Positions 9,336 through 18,131 of a DNA stretch of 64,000 nucleotides are shown here, piece after piece. The notes under the pieces were generated by a model. The model did no database searches, had not been told where the DNA came from, and saw nothing but the letters and a program-made list of their open reading frames with translations. Numbering within the stretch: the first letter of the stretch is position 1; every line of letters starts with the position of its first letter. This DNA is from Paraburkholderia aromaticivorans (lineage in GTDB: Bacteria > Pseudomonadota > Gammaproteobacteria > Burkholderiales > Burkholderiaceae), in NCBI RefSeq assembly GCF_012689525.1, contig NZ_CP051515.1, positions 2,604,001 through 2,668,000 of the forward strand, read 5' to 3'. Both the position numbers and the translations under genes were made by a program.

Positions 9336-9500
9336 GCGCGAAGCACATGATTGTCCTGTCGCGGGAATGAACAACTGTATCTGTGAAATTCGCGCTTCCG
9401 CCCCCAAAATTCCCGTTCACGCGACGCTTTGAGATGTATCGCACCCCTACCAGTGTGCGCCCCACACCGCCCGCCCTGCCCGCCGCCGAGGTTCCAGCCC

Positions 9501-10139
9501 ATGATCGCCAGCACCTTCCTCACCGCCGATGTCCTGATCGCCTACAGCGCCTACTTCGTCGGTACGGCGAGCCCCGGGCCGAGCAATCTCGCGATCATGT
9601 CACTGGCGATGAGCGCGGGCCGCCGCTCCGCGTTGACCTTCGCGCTCGGCGTGGTGTCGGGTTCGTTCTTCTGGGCGCTGCTGGCGTCGCTGGGTTTGTC
9701 GGCGGTACTCGCCACTTACTCGGAATGCCTGGTGGCGATCAAGATCGCCGGCGGGCTGTATCTGCTATGGCTGGGCTTCAAATCCGCGCGCTCCGCGTTT
9801 CGTCCCAAGGCGCTGCCCACGGGCACGGCGCGTGACAACGAACCGCTCAAGCGTCTCTATCTGCGCGGCCTGCTGCTGCATCTCACCAATCCGAAAGCGA
9901 TTCTGGTCTGGCTGTCGATCGTCTCGCTGGCCATGTCGCCGGCCGGTGGCACCTCGCATACCGCGCCGGTGGTGCTCGGTTGCATGTGCATCGGCGTATC
10001 GGTGTTCAGCAGCTATGCGGTGCTGTTTTCGACCGCTTCCGCACGCCGCATCTACTCGGCGATCCGGCGCTGGCTCGACGGGTCGCTCGCGATCATGTTC
10101 GGCATTGCCGGCATCAAGCTGCTGACTTCGAAAAGCTGA
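9501..10139 (+). CDS. LysE/RhtB-family amino-acid exporter
   Basis: A 212-residue integral membrane protein with about six hydrophobic helices and the family signature near the N-terminus (GTASPGPSNLAIM) and in the middle (HLTNPKAILVWLS). Family members export amino acids such as lysine, threonine or homoserine lactone; the substrate here cannot be told. I chose the ATG at 9501, which begins the hydrophobic first helix; upstream in-frame codons back to 9429 give a Cys/Pro-rich unrelated sequence. It stands alone on the plus strand. Confidence 0.92.
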   Translation: MIASTFLTADVLIAYSAYFVGTASPGPSNLAIMSLAMSAGRRSALTFALGVVSGSFFWALLASLGLSAVLATYSECLVAIKIAGGLYLLWLGFKSARSAFRPKALPTGTARDNEPLKRLYLRGLLLHLTNPKAILVWLSIVSLAMSPAGGTSHTAPVVLGCMCIGVSVFSSYAVLFSTASARRIYSAIRRWLDGSLAIMFGIAGIKLLTSKS

Positions 10140-10226
10140 GCGCGTCGGGAGACGCCCGCTGCTCTGCGATACTGTCGCCGTGACGATTGAAGCGGATAGA
10201 CGAATACGATGAGCGGCAGCAAATAA

Positions 10227-10556
10227 GTGAACCCGGCGGCGCAGCACTCGCCACGGCAGAAGCGGCTCTATCTGGCGGGCCTCGCGGCGCTGGTGGGCGG
10301 TGTGATTCTGGCCGTGATCATCTATGCGACCACGCCACCGCCGGACAGCGCCGTCTCCATGTACAGCGTGGCCGATCCGCGCTATCAGATCGAATTGCAG
10401 CGTATCGGCGGCAATGCGGCGGTGCTGATGGCGCAGCTTCATCAGTGGTTCGACGGACTCTGGCACGGCACGGCGCTCGCTTATACGGTGGCCGTGCTGG
10501 GCGCCGTCATCGCGGGCGTGTGTTTCTTTATCGGCTATTTCTTCGCTGACGAATAA
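10227..10556 (+). CDS. Small two-helix membrane protein, unknown function
   Basis: A 109-residue protein starting at GTG, directly after an in-frame TAA. It has two hydrophobic segments (about 14-34, LYLAGLAALVGGVILAVIIY, and about 81-103) separated by a soluble loop with a Trp-rich patch (HQWFDGLWHG). Base composition at third codon positions agrees with a real gene. I do not recognise the family. It lies between the LysE-type exporter and the convergent SulP gene. Confidence 0.7.
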   Translation: MNPAAQHSPRQKRLYLAGLAALVGGVILAVIIYATTPPPDSAVSMYSVADPRYQIELQRIGGNAAVLMAQLHQWFDGLWHGTALAYTVAVLGAVIAGVCFFIGYFFADE

Positions 10557-10605
10557 CCGCCACGCTAGAAGCTACGCATCGCGTCGGCCGTGCGCTAACC
10601 CGCGC

Positions 10606-12318
10606 TTACGTGGCCTCTTTCACGTGCCGGTCGGGCTTCTCCACACCGGCCGTGCGCAGCGCCTCGTGCAAAGTGTTGAAAATGCAACTTTCCTCGACGA
10701 TCGGCGTGATGCCGTGCCGGTCCATATCCGCACGCAAATAGCGGTTCACGCGCGCGAACAGCACCTCGATGCCTTCGCTTTTCAACGTCTGGCACAACTC
10801 GCCGATCGAGCGCGAGGCCGAATAGTCGATGTCGGTGATCGCGCTCGCGTCGATCACGAAGCAGCGCACCTTGCTCGGGGCAAGGTCGATCAGGCGCCGC
10901 GTATCGTCGACGAAAAAGTGGTCGTTCGCGTAAAACAGATCGGCGCCGAAGCGGTAGACGATCAGGCCCGGCGCGGTCTGAATGCCCGGCGCGGCGGGCA
11001 CGGGAATCCAGACGCCGTCGTCGCCGGGGGCGAGAATCATCGTGTGCGGACGGTAGCTGTGGCGCACGTGACGCAGCAGCGATAGCGCCACCGCCACCAG
11101 AATGCCGTGCTCGACGCCGATCAGCACCACGGCCGCCGCGGTGAACACGGCCAGCGCGAATTCGCCGGGACTTTCGCGGCGAATCGCAAACAAGGTCTTC
11201 AGATTGATCAGGCCGATGGCGATCGTGAACACGATGCTGGCAAGAATGCAGTGCGGCAGATACTGCAAAAAGCGGCTGAAAAACAGCAGCACCGCCACCA
11301 CCACCGCCGCGAAGACGAGTTGCGCGAACTGACTGCGCGTGCCGGCGAGATCGGCCATGGCGGTTTGCGTCGGGCTGCCGTTCACCACGAAGGCGCCTGA
11401 AAACGCCGCCGCCGCGTTGGCCGCGGCGATGCCCAGCAGGTCGGCGTTGGTATCGACCGGTTCGTGATGACGCTCGGCGAACACGCGGCTCGCGGCGGCG
11501 CTCTGTGCGACGATCATCACGAAGCAGGAAGCCGCCACCGGCAGCAGATCGAGCACCTGCTGCCATGTCACCGACGGCACGCGCAGTGGCGGCAAACCGC
11601 CCGCTACCGGGCCGAGCACGGCGATGCCGTGGGCCGGGAAATGGTAGAGATCGCTCGCCGCGATGCCCGCCACGACCGCGATCAATGGCACCGGCACGCG
11701 AGGCAGAAAGCGTTTGCACGTCAGAATGGCGACGACCACCAGCAGCGAGATGGCGAGCGTCGGCCGATTGATCTGGGCGGCTTCGCGCACCACCAGCATG
11801 AGCTGATCGACGCTGCGCGCGGCGTGTCCGGGCAAGCCGAACATGTCGCCTAGCATCGCAATGCCGACCTGCACGCCGACGCCGGCAAGAAAACCGACCA
11901 GCACGGTACGCGACAGGAAGTCGGCGAGAAAGCCCAGTTTAAAAATCCGCGCGATGAACAGCAAGCCAGCGGTCAGCAAGGCGACCATCGCGGCGAGCGC
12001 GGCATATTCAGCGCTGGACGCCGGCGCCATGGTGGAGAGCCGGCTTGCGAAGATGGTGGCGGTCGCGGAGTCGGCGGCCACGACGAGGTGCCGCGAGGCG
12101 CCGAAAAACGCAAAGGCGATCAGCGGCAGAAAGACCGTGTACAGACCCGTCACAGCCGGCATACCCGCAATACGCGCATAGCCGAGCACTTGCGGAATAT
12201 CCATGGACGCAAGTTGCACACCGGCCAACGCATCGCGCGCCGCCGCGGCACGGTTCAGAGGAAGGACGCCCTTCAGCACGCTGGCGCGTGCCATGATATT
12301 CGCCAGAAAATCTCGCAT
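10606..12318 (-). CDS. SulP-family anion transporter with STAS domain
   Basis: A 570-residue inner-membrane transporter with about 11-12 helices between residues 45 and 430, followed by a cytoplasmic STAS domain (about 440-555, motif CFVIDASAITDIDYSASRSI). The N-terminus carries SulP features (DIPQVLGYARIAGMPAVTGLY). The family carries sulfate, bicarbonate, dicarboxylates or other anions; the substrate is not indicated and no carbonic anhydrase gene is adjacent. Length is normal for the family. It is apparently monocistronic, possibly preceded by a tiny ORF at 12466-12564. Confidence 0.92.
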   Translation of the reverse strand: MRDFLANIMARASVLKGVLPLNRAAAARDALAGVQLASMDIPQVLGYARIAGMPAVTGLYTVFLPLIAFAFFGASRHLVVAADSATATIFASRLSTMAPASSAEYAALAAMVALLTAGLLFIARIFKLGFLADFLSRTVLVGFLAGVGVQVGIAMLGDMFGLPGHAARSVDQLMLVVREAAQINRPTLAISLLVVVAILTCKRFLPRVPVPLIAVVAGIAASDLYHFPAHGIAVLGPVAGGLPPLRVPSVTWQQVLDLLPVAASCFVMIVAQSAAASRVFAERHHEPVDTNADLLGIAAANAAAAFSGAFVVNGSPTQTAMADLAGTRSQFAQLVFAAVVVAVLLFFSRFLQYLPHCILASIVFTIAIGLINLKTLFAIRRESPGEFALAVFTAAAVVLIGVEHGILVAVALSLLRHVRHSYRPHTMILAPGDDGVWIPVPAAPGIQTAPGLIVYRFGADLFYANDHFFVDDTRRLIDLAPSKVRCFVIDASAITDIDYSASRSIGELCQTLKSEGIEVLFARVNRYLRADMDRHGITPIVEESCIFNTLHEALRTAGVEKPDRHVKEAT

Positions 12319-12465
12319 ACGCGATACTGCCCTAATCCAGGTTATCGCGCATCGTGCCGCGACTCGGCACTCAAAGGCAAGACTTGTAGCGAGATCGGCT
12401 CAAGAAAAGAGAACAACCGCATCACGCGCCCGAACGGCGCTGCGGAAAACACCCGACTGACGGAC

Positions 12466-12564
12466 TCAACGCTTGAATTGTCCCGTCACCGGATCCACGT
12501 GCCGCGCGAAACCAAACAACGCGGCGATGCAGATCGGGCAGGCAAAGAAGAACACGGCCAACAT
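12466..12564 (-). CDS. Putative 32-residue membrane protein
   Basis: A small open frame, ATG at 12564 to TGA at 12466, with a hydrophobic N-terminal half (MLAVFFFACPICIAALFGFA) containing a CPIC pair and a polar tail. Third codon positions are strongly G/C, as in neighbouring real genes, and an in-frame TAG lies six codons upstream. I cannot name a family. It lies in the SulP 5' region; it could be an independent small protein, a leader peptide or chance. Confidence 0.4.
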   Translation of the reverse strand: MLAVFFFACPICIAALFGFARHVDPVTGQFKR

Positions 12565-13024
12565 CTCGCACCCCGTAACCTATTGTTACCGGCGAGTTTA
12601 CGCGATCGGCATGCGAACTGAATGAGGGAAAATAGCAAATCAGTGTGTCGGCAGCTACAACAATCTCGCGTGATTCCACAGCCGTTTGCGTCAAGATATA
12701 CGCAGAAAATGCGGCATTAACCGTGGCGAACCGTATGTTCAACGGCCGGCGCGATGCGCAAACGCTTGCGAGTTCATTCCCCCACTGCGACCGACACATT
12801 GGCATTCCCTTTCACCGCCCGGCAATTAGATGAACGGTTCTAGCGGTTCGAAAGCGCATTGAAATCATCGGGCAAGCAGCGCTCGAGTTCGACCCGTTTC
12901 ATGGCTGTTTTCATGCTCCCGGCGGTCTCCCCGTATAATCCCGCATGACCCGAATCCTGCATCACCTGCCCTCGCAGCCGGCCGCTTATCGCCGCCGCGC
13001 CGACCACCGCTCTTCGGCGGTCGC
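12565..13024. other. Intergenic region before RIO-type kinase
   Basis: No convincing protein gene is seen here. It is less GC-rich than its surroundings. A TATAAT hexamer at 12934-12939 on the plus strand, about 85 bases before the kinase start, is a possible -10 box but has no good -35 partner. Confidence 0.4.
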
Positions 13025-13882
13025 ATGAAAACTCCGAAACGTCTGCTCCCGCTGGTCGAAGAAGGCCTGATCGACGAAGTCATCTGCCAGTTGATGAGCG
13101 GCAAGGAAGCCACCGTCTACGTGGTGCGCAGCGGCGACGCCACGCGCTGCGCGAAAGTCTACAAGGACGCCAAGCAGCGCAGTTTCCGCCAGGCCGCGTC
13201 CTACCGCGAAGGCCGCAAGGTCAAGAACAGCCGTCAGCAGCGCGCCATGGAAAAAGGCAGCCGCTATGGCCGCGAAGTGCAGGAACAGGCCTGGCAGAAC
13301 GCCGAAGTCGACGCGCTGTTCCAGCTCGCGAATGCGGGCGTACGCGTGCCGCAGCCTTTCATCTGCACCGACGGCGTACTGCTGATGGAGTTGGTGACCG
13401 ACGCCGACGGCAATGTCGCGCCGCGTCTGAACGACGTCGAGATGACCGAAGAACGCGCACTCGACTTGCATGCGCGGCTGGTGAACGAGGTGGTGCGCAT
13501 GCTGTGCGCCGGCATGATTCACGGCGACCTGTCCGAATACAACATCCTGCTTGCCGCCGACGGCCCGGTCATCATCGACCTGCCGCAGGCCGTGGATGCC
13601 GCCGGCAATCTCGAAGCGCCCGCCATGCTCGAGCGCGACGTCAACAACCTCGCCACGTATTTCGGCCGTTTCGCGCCGGCGTTACTGGACACCCGCTACG
13701 GCAAGGAAATCTGGTCGCTGTACGAAGCGGGTGCATTGCATGTCGACGCCGCGCTGACCGGCCGCGTCGAACTGGACAGCACGCCGATCGATCTCGAAGC
13801 CGTGCTTCAGGAACTCGAAGATACGCGGCTCGATGAAGAAGCGCGTCTGCGCTACGAGCAGTCGCTGCGCAGCGGCACCTGA
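13025..13882 (+). CDS. RIO-type serine protein kinase (PA4780-like)
   Basis: A 285-residue atypical kinase. It shows the RIO ATP-binding region SGKEATVYVV, a lysine in CAKVYK, the catalytic loop HGDLSEYNILL and the metal-binding Asp in VIIDLPQAV. The charged N-terminal segment (KDAKQRSFRQAASYREGRKV) is typical of bacterial RIO1-like proteins. All catalytic residues are present, so it should be active. Targets are unknown. It is a single gene, convergent with the LacI regulator. Confidence 0.9.
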   Translation: MKTPKRLLPLVEEGLIDEVICQLMSGKEATVYVVRSGDATRCAKVYKDAKQRSFRQAASYREGRKVKNSRQQRAMEKGSRYGREVQEQAWQNAEVDALFQLANAGVRVPQPFICTDGVLLMELVTDADGNVAPRLNDVEMTEERALDLHARLVNEVVRMLCAGMIHGDLSEYNILLAADGPVIIDLPQAVDAAGNLEAPAMLERDVNNLATYFGRFAPALLDTRYGKEIWSLYEAGALHVDAALTGRVELDSTPIDLEAVLQELEDTRLDEEARLRYEQSLRSGT

Positions 13883-13938
13883 ACCTTCGCGCGCGAGCGG
13901 CAGGGGCAGCCAGCGCCTCGCCGCCTCACGAGAAGCAG

Positions 13939-14982
13939 CTACGACGTGCTGCTCAACCGCGCCGCCTTTATCGCACCCGGCGCCGGCCCCACCGACTCAC
14001 GCATCGTCACGCTCACCGGAAACTCGCGGAAAATCTCCCACGTAGTTCGATAGCACTGATTGACCAGCCAGCGCACGGCGTTCTGCGTCAGTTCCGCAGT
14101 CGGAATATGCACCGAGGTGAGTCCGGGCGCGGCATACGCGGCCGAATAATCGTCGTCGTAGCCGACCACCGAGACCTCTTCGGGAATCGCAATACCCGCC
14201 TGGTGAAAACGCGCCAGCGCGCTCACCGCCATCGTATCGTTCGCGCAAAACACGCCGGTGAAGCGGCGCTTCGTGTCGAGCAGCTTTTGCGCGGCGGCGT
14301 AGCCGCCTTCCGGTGAGAAGTCCGATTCGATCAGCGTGACGTCATCGCGCGCAATGCCCTCGCGCGCCAGCTCGGCGAAGAAGCCTTCCAGACGCGTCTG
14401 GTTGTCCGACGCAGTGAAAGGCCCGGAAATCACCGCGATGTCGCGGTGCCCGTGATCGAGCAGTGTGCGCGCCGCCAGTTCGCCGCCACGGTGATGGTCG
14501 GCGCAAAACGACGCCTCCGGTAACTGATCGAACGCGCGGTTCAGAAACACCATTTTCGGATGCATGCGGTGCAGCATGATCAGATCCTCGTCGTGCAGAT
14601 CGTGGCTGATCACCACCACGCCGTCGCAATCGCGGCCGATCAGAAAGCGCACTGCCTCGATGGCCTGCTCGCGCGGCGAGACTTCTCCGCAGCCGGTCGC
14701 CACCACGACGTGACGGCGCACCGCGCGCAGTTCTTCGTCGGTCTGCTTGAGGATCGTGCCGTAGTAGGAGCCGAAGAACGTCGGCACGAAAATTCCGACC
14801 ATGCCGAGCGACTGCGTTGCCATGGCCCGGCCGATGGACGACGGACGAAAGTTCAACTGTTCGATGGCCGCCTTTACGCGGGCGGCGGCATCGGCTGAGA
14901 TGGGCCCTTTACCGGAAATGGCGCGCGAGGCGGTCGACATGCCCACGCCGGCCAGTGCCGCGACATCTTTGAGTGTTGCCAC
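13939..14982 (-). CDS. LacI-family transcriptional regulator of the sugar operon
   Basis: A 347-residue repressor-type protein: N-terminal LacI helix-turn-helix (TLKDVAALAGVGMSTASRAI) and a periplasmic-binding-like effector domain (about 60-335). I chose GTG at 14982 because it begins the HTH and has GGAG upstream. It is the last gene of the ABC-transporter/beta-glucosidase operon, about 50 bases after the ATPase gene. The palindrome at 21048-21063 ahead of the operon is a likely binding site, suggesting feedback control by a sugar ligand. Confidence 0.9.
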   Translation of the reverse strand: MATLKDVAALAGVGMSTASRAISGKGPISADAAARVKAAIEQLNFRPSSIGRAMATQSLGMVGIFVPTFFGSYYGTILKQTDEELRAVRRHVVVATGCGEVSPREQAIEAVRFLIGRDCDGVVVISHDLHDEDLIMLHRMHPKMVFLNRAFDQLPEASFCADHHRGGELAARTLLDHGHRDIAVISGPFTASDNQTRLEGFFAELAREGIARDDVTLIESDFSPEGGYAAAQKLLDTKRRFTGVFCANDTMAVSALARFHQAGIAIPEEVSVVGYDDDYSAAYAAPGLTSVHIPTAELTQNAVRWLVNQCYRTTWEIFREFPVSVTMRESVGPAPGAIKAARLSSTS

Positions 14983-15032
14983 GCGGATCTCCGTCAAGCA
15001 TGTTGTATTGTCAGTGACGCCGCGTGCCGGCG

Positions 15033-16256
15033 CTACAAACGCGCGCCGCCCGCTTCGTCGAACAGAGAGACATGGGTACTGTCGAACGAAAACGCCATGG
15101 TGTCCCCTATCGCCAACGGCGTCTTCGTCTGGTCGATCGATGCGACCTGCACTCCATGATAGTCGAGCCAGATGACGCGGTGGTTGCCCATCGGCTCCAC
15201 CAGCGAAACTTTTGCATGTTCGCTCGCACCTTCGGCCAACCGCACGTCTTCGGCCCGCACGCCGAGCACGCACGGCAATGCGTTCGCGGGCGCGGTCTTG
15301 AACGGGTACGCCGAGACGTCGAGCCGCCAATGCTCCGTGCAGAAGTGGAGCGCGCCGTCGCGTGCTTCGAGCGTGCCCTTGAGCAGGTTCATCGCGGGTG
15401 TGCCCAGAAACGTCGCAACGAACAGGTTGTCGGGGCGCGCGTAGACTTCGGCGGGCGTGCCGAACTGCTGGATCACGCCGCCGCGCATCACGGCCATGCG
15501 GGTGGCAAGCGTCATTGCCTCGACCTGATCGTGCGTGACGTAGATCATCGTCGCGCCCAGGCGCTGGTGCAGTTGCTTGAGTTCGCGGCGCAGTTCGGTG
15601 CGCAATTTGGCGTCGAGATTCGAGAGCGGTTCGTCGAACAGGAACACGTCGGCTTCGCGCACGATCGCCCGGCCGATCGCCACCCGCTGCCGTTGCCCGC
15701 CTGAAAGCTGCGCCGGTTTGCGCTTGAGCAACGGCCCGAGTTGCAACATCTCGGAGGCGCGCGCCACGCGCCGCGCAATCTCCGCTTTCGGCGTGCCGTT
15801 GATGCGCAAGGCAAACGACAGGTTGCGCTCCACGCTCATGGTCGGATACAGCGCGTACGACTGGAACACGAGCGCGATGCGCCGGTCTTTCGGGTCGGCC
15901 CAGGTCATGTCCTCGCCGGCAATCTCGATGCTGCCGTCGGTCACGTCGATCAAACCGGCAATGCTGTGCAGCAAGGTGGATTTGCCGCAGCCGGATGGTC
16001 CGAGCAGCACGACGAATTCGCCGGCTTGCACGTCGAGATCGAGGTGCTCGATCACCGTGTTCGCGCCGAGTTGAATCGTCAGATTGCGCACGGCCACGTT
16101 GGCCGGATTCGTGAGGCCCGCCGCGTCCGCCGCATCGGGACTACTCGCCACGCCCGCCATGTCCGCCGCGCTTGCGACCGGATTTGCCAGCGTGTTTGCC
16201 ACCGGGTTTGCCACCGGGTTTGCCACCGGGTTTGCCACATTAGCCACGTTTGTCAT
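15033..16256 (-). CDS. ABC transporter ATPase, MalK/UgpC type (CUT1)
   Basis: About 407 residues. The ATPase has Walker A GPSGCGKST, signature LSGGQRQRVAIGRA, Walker B VFLFDEPLSNLDAK and the H-loop THDQVEAMTLA, followed by a C-terminal TOBE-type regulatory domain. The first ~55 residues are an unusual extension of NPVA repeats encoded by 12-base DNA repeats at 16177-16236. I chose ATG at 16256, a few bases after the permease stop with AGGGAT upstream; an alternative start at 16286 would overlap the permease. It energises the sugar importer encoded upstream. Confidence 0.92.
   Translation of the reverse strand: MTNVANVANPVANPVANPVANTLANPVASAADMAGVASSPDAADAAGLTNPANVAVRNLTIQLGANTVIEHLDLDVQAGEFVVLLGPSGCGKSTLLHSIAGLIDVTDGSIEIAGEDMTWADPKDRRIALVFQSYALYPTMSVERNLSFALRINGTPKAEIARRVARASEMLQLGPLLKRKPAQLSGGQRQRVAIGRAIVREADVFLFDEPLSNLDAKLRTELRRELKQLHQRLGATMIYVTHDQVEAMTLATRMAVMRGGVIQQFGTPAEVYARPDNLFVATFLGTPAMNLLKGTLEARDGALHFCTEHWRLDVSAYPFKTAPANALPCVLGVRAEDVRLAEGASEHAKVSLVEPMGNHRVIWLDYHGVQVASIDQTKTPLAIGDTMAFSFDSTHVSLFDEAGGARL
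16177..16236. repeat. 12-bp tandem repeat inside the ATPase gene
   Basis: Five consecutive 12-base units at 16177, 16189, 16201, 16213 and 16225; the last three are identical (ACCGGGTTTGCC). They encode the NPVA repeats of the N-terminal extension on the minus strand. Being in multiples of three, copy-number change would not shift the frame. Confidence 0.92.
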
Positions 16257-16260
16257 CGCC

Positions 16261-17178
16261 CTATCCCTTGACGGCGCCGGATGCAATGCCGCGCACGAAC
16301 CAGCGGCCCGAAACGAAGTACACCGCGAGCGGCACCATGGAGGTCAGAATGGTCGCCGCCATATTGACGTTATAGAGGCGCTCGCCGGTCGTCGTATTGA
16401 TGATGTTGTTCAATTGCACCGTCATCGGCAGGTTTTTGGTGCCGGCGAACACGAGGCCGAGAATGAAGTCGTTCCAGATGCCCGTGACCTGCATGATGAC
16501 CGCCACCACGATGATCGGCGTGGACATGGGCAGCATCAGTTGCACGAAGATACGCCAGAAGCCGCCGCCGTCGATGCGCGCCGCCTTGAACAGCTCCTGC
16601 GGAATCGACACGTAGTAATTGCGGAACAGCAGCGTCATCACCGGCATGCCGAAGATGGTGTGAATCACCACGATGCCCGGCAGCGAACTGAACAGATGCA
16701 CGCTCGCCAGCACGCGCACGAGCGGATAAACCATCACCTGCACGGGAATGAACGCGCCCATCAGCAGCACGCCGAACAGCAGGCCGGCGCCGCGCGGCCG
16801 CCAGAACGACAGCGCATAGCCGTTCACCGCGCCGATCGCGATCGACAGAATCGTGCTCGGCACGACGATGCGCACCGAGTTCCAGAAACCGACCTGAACG
16901 CCGTTGCAATCGAGCCCGGTGCACGCGGACTGCCACGCGGCGCTCCACGCGCTGAGCGTGAAATGCGCGGGGAATGCCAGCAGATTGCCGAGGCGGATCT
17001 CGCTCATCGGCTTGACCGAGGTGACGAGCATCACGTAGAGCGGCAGCAGGAAGAACAGCGCCGCTGTCAGCAAAAACGCGTAGACGCCGAAGCGCGCCGG
17101 GGTGAACGTCGAGCGGCGACGGCGGTGCTGCGCGCGGCGAGGCGTGCCGCCTTTCAGCGGCGGACTGAGCGTGTTCAT
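16261..17178 (-). CDS. Sugar ABC transporter permease, MalG type
   Basis: A 305-residue inner-membrane permease of the carbohydrate CUT1 class with six helices and the ATPase-contact EAA loop (ELFKAARIDGGGFWRIF, followed by LPM). The start ATG at 17178 overlaps the stop of the preceding permease by one base (TGATG), so the two are translationally coupled. The N-terminal ~25 residues are Arg-rich. Works with the adjacent MalF-type permease, the binding protein and the ATPase. Confidence 0.92.
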   Translation of the reverse strand: MNTLSPPLKGGTPRRAQHRRRRSTFTPARFGVYAFLLTAALFFLLPLYVMLVTSVKPMSEIRLGNLLAFPAHFTLSAWSAAWQSACTGLDCNGVQVGFWNSVRIVVPSTILSIAIGAVNGYALSFWRPRGAGLLFGVLLMGAFIPVQVMVYPLVRVLASVHLFSSLPGIVVIHTIFGMPVMTLLFRNYYVSIPQELFKAARIDGGGFWRIFVQLMLPMSTPIIVVAVIMQVTGIWNDFILGLVFAGTKNLPMTVQLNNIINTTTGERLYNVNMAATILTSMVPLAVYFVSGRWFVRGIASGAVKG

Positions 17179-18122
17179 CAGACCTCCTTGCGCATGGCCG
17201 CGCGGCTGCGGGCGTAGAAGAATGGCGCGAGAATCGCCAGCACGGTAGCCAGCAACACGATCGACGCCGCCGACGCGAGCCCGATATTGGCGCGCCCGAA
17301 CAGATAGTCCATGATGAACTTCGCCGGCACTTCGCTCGCCGTACCGGGGCCGCCTTGCGTCATCGCGACCACGGCGTCGTAGAGCTTCACGACCATCACG
17401 AACAGCAGCACGAAAGCGGTGGAGATCGACGGCCCGAGCATCGGCACGACGATACTGGCGTAGACACGCCAGCGCGGAATCCCGTCGATGCGCGCGGCTT
17501 TCCACAACTCGTCGTCGATGCCGCGCAGGCCCGCGAGCAACAACGCCATCACCAGACCCGAGGCCTGCCACACCGTCGCGATCACGATGGTGTAAATCAC
17601 CCAGTCCTGATCGACGATCCAGTCGAAGCGCGCGTGTGCGAAACCGAGCTTGTGCAGCACGGCCTGCGCGCCCAGTTCCGGGTTCAGAATCCACTGCCAG
17701 ACTAGCCCCGTCGCCACGAACGACATCGCATACGGATAGAGAAACACCGTGCGCAACGCGCCTTCCGCGACCACCCGCTGATCGATGAAAATCGCCAGCA
17801 GCAAACCGATCAACATGCACGCCACGATGAAGCACGCGCCGTAGATCAGGATGTTTTGCAGCGACAGCAACCAGCGGTCGTTATTGAACAGCCGCGCGTA
17901 TTGCGTGAAGCCCGCGAAGTCGCCGGAAGGAAACGTGCGCGAATTGCTGAGCGACACGCGCGCGGTCCAGACCATCGTGCCGAGATAGGCGAACGCGACG
18001 GTCAGGACCATCGGCAGCAGCGCCAGCCACGCCGCGAACGGAAAACGCTTCTTGAGCGGCTTCTTCAGCCGCGCATTGCGTGCCTTGGAAGACCCGCTGG
18101 CCGGCAGCTTGAGCGCGTGCAT
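17178..18122 (-). CDS. Sugar ABC transporter permease, MalF type
   Basis: About 314 residues with a positively charged N-terminus, six membrane helices and the EAA loop (ELWKAARIDGIPRWRVY, then VPML). I chose ATG at 18122 with AGGTG upstream; a GTG at 18131, directly after the stop of the binding-protein gene, would add three residues. The MFS-like alternative is excluded by the EAA motif. Second transport gene of the operon; its stop overlaps the next permease start. Confidence 0.9.
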   Translation of the reverse strand: MHALKLPASGSSKARNARLKKPLKKRFPFAAWLALLPMVLTVAFAYLGTMVWTARVSLSNSRTFPSGDFAGFTQYARLFNNDRWLLSLQNILIYGACFIVACMLIGLLLAIFIDQRVVAEGALRTVFLYPYAMSFVATGLVWQWILNPELGAQAVLHKLGFAHARFDWIVDQDWVIYTIVIATVWQASGLVMALLLAGLRGIDDELWKAARIDGIPRWRVYASIVVPMLGPSISTAFVLLFVMVVKLYDAVVAMTQGGPGTASEVPAKFIMDYLFGRANIGLASAASIVLLATVLAILAPFFYARSRAAMRKEV

Positions 18123-18131
18123 GCTGCGCAC

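Noticed and set aside
12422..12805. 127-residue minus-strand frame before the RIO-type kinase
   Set aside because: Composition and third-position pattern are not gene-like; the 32-residue frame at 12466-12564 is in another frame and fits better.
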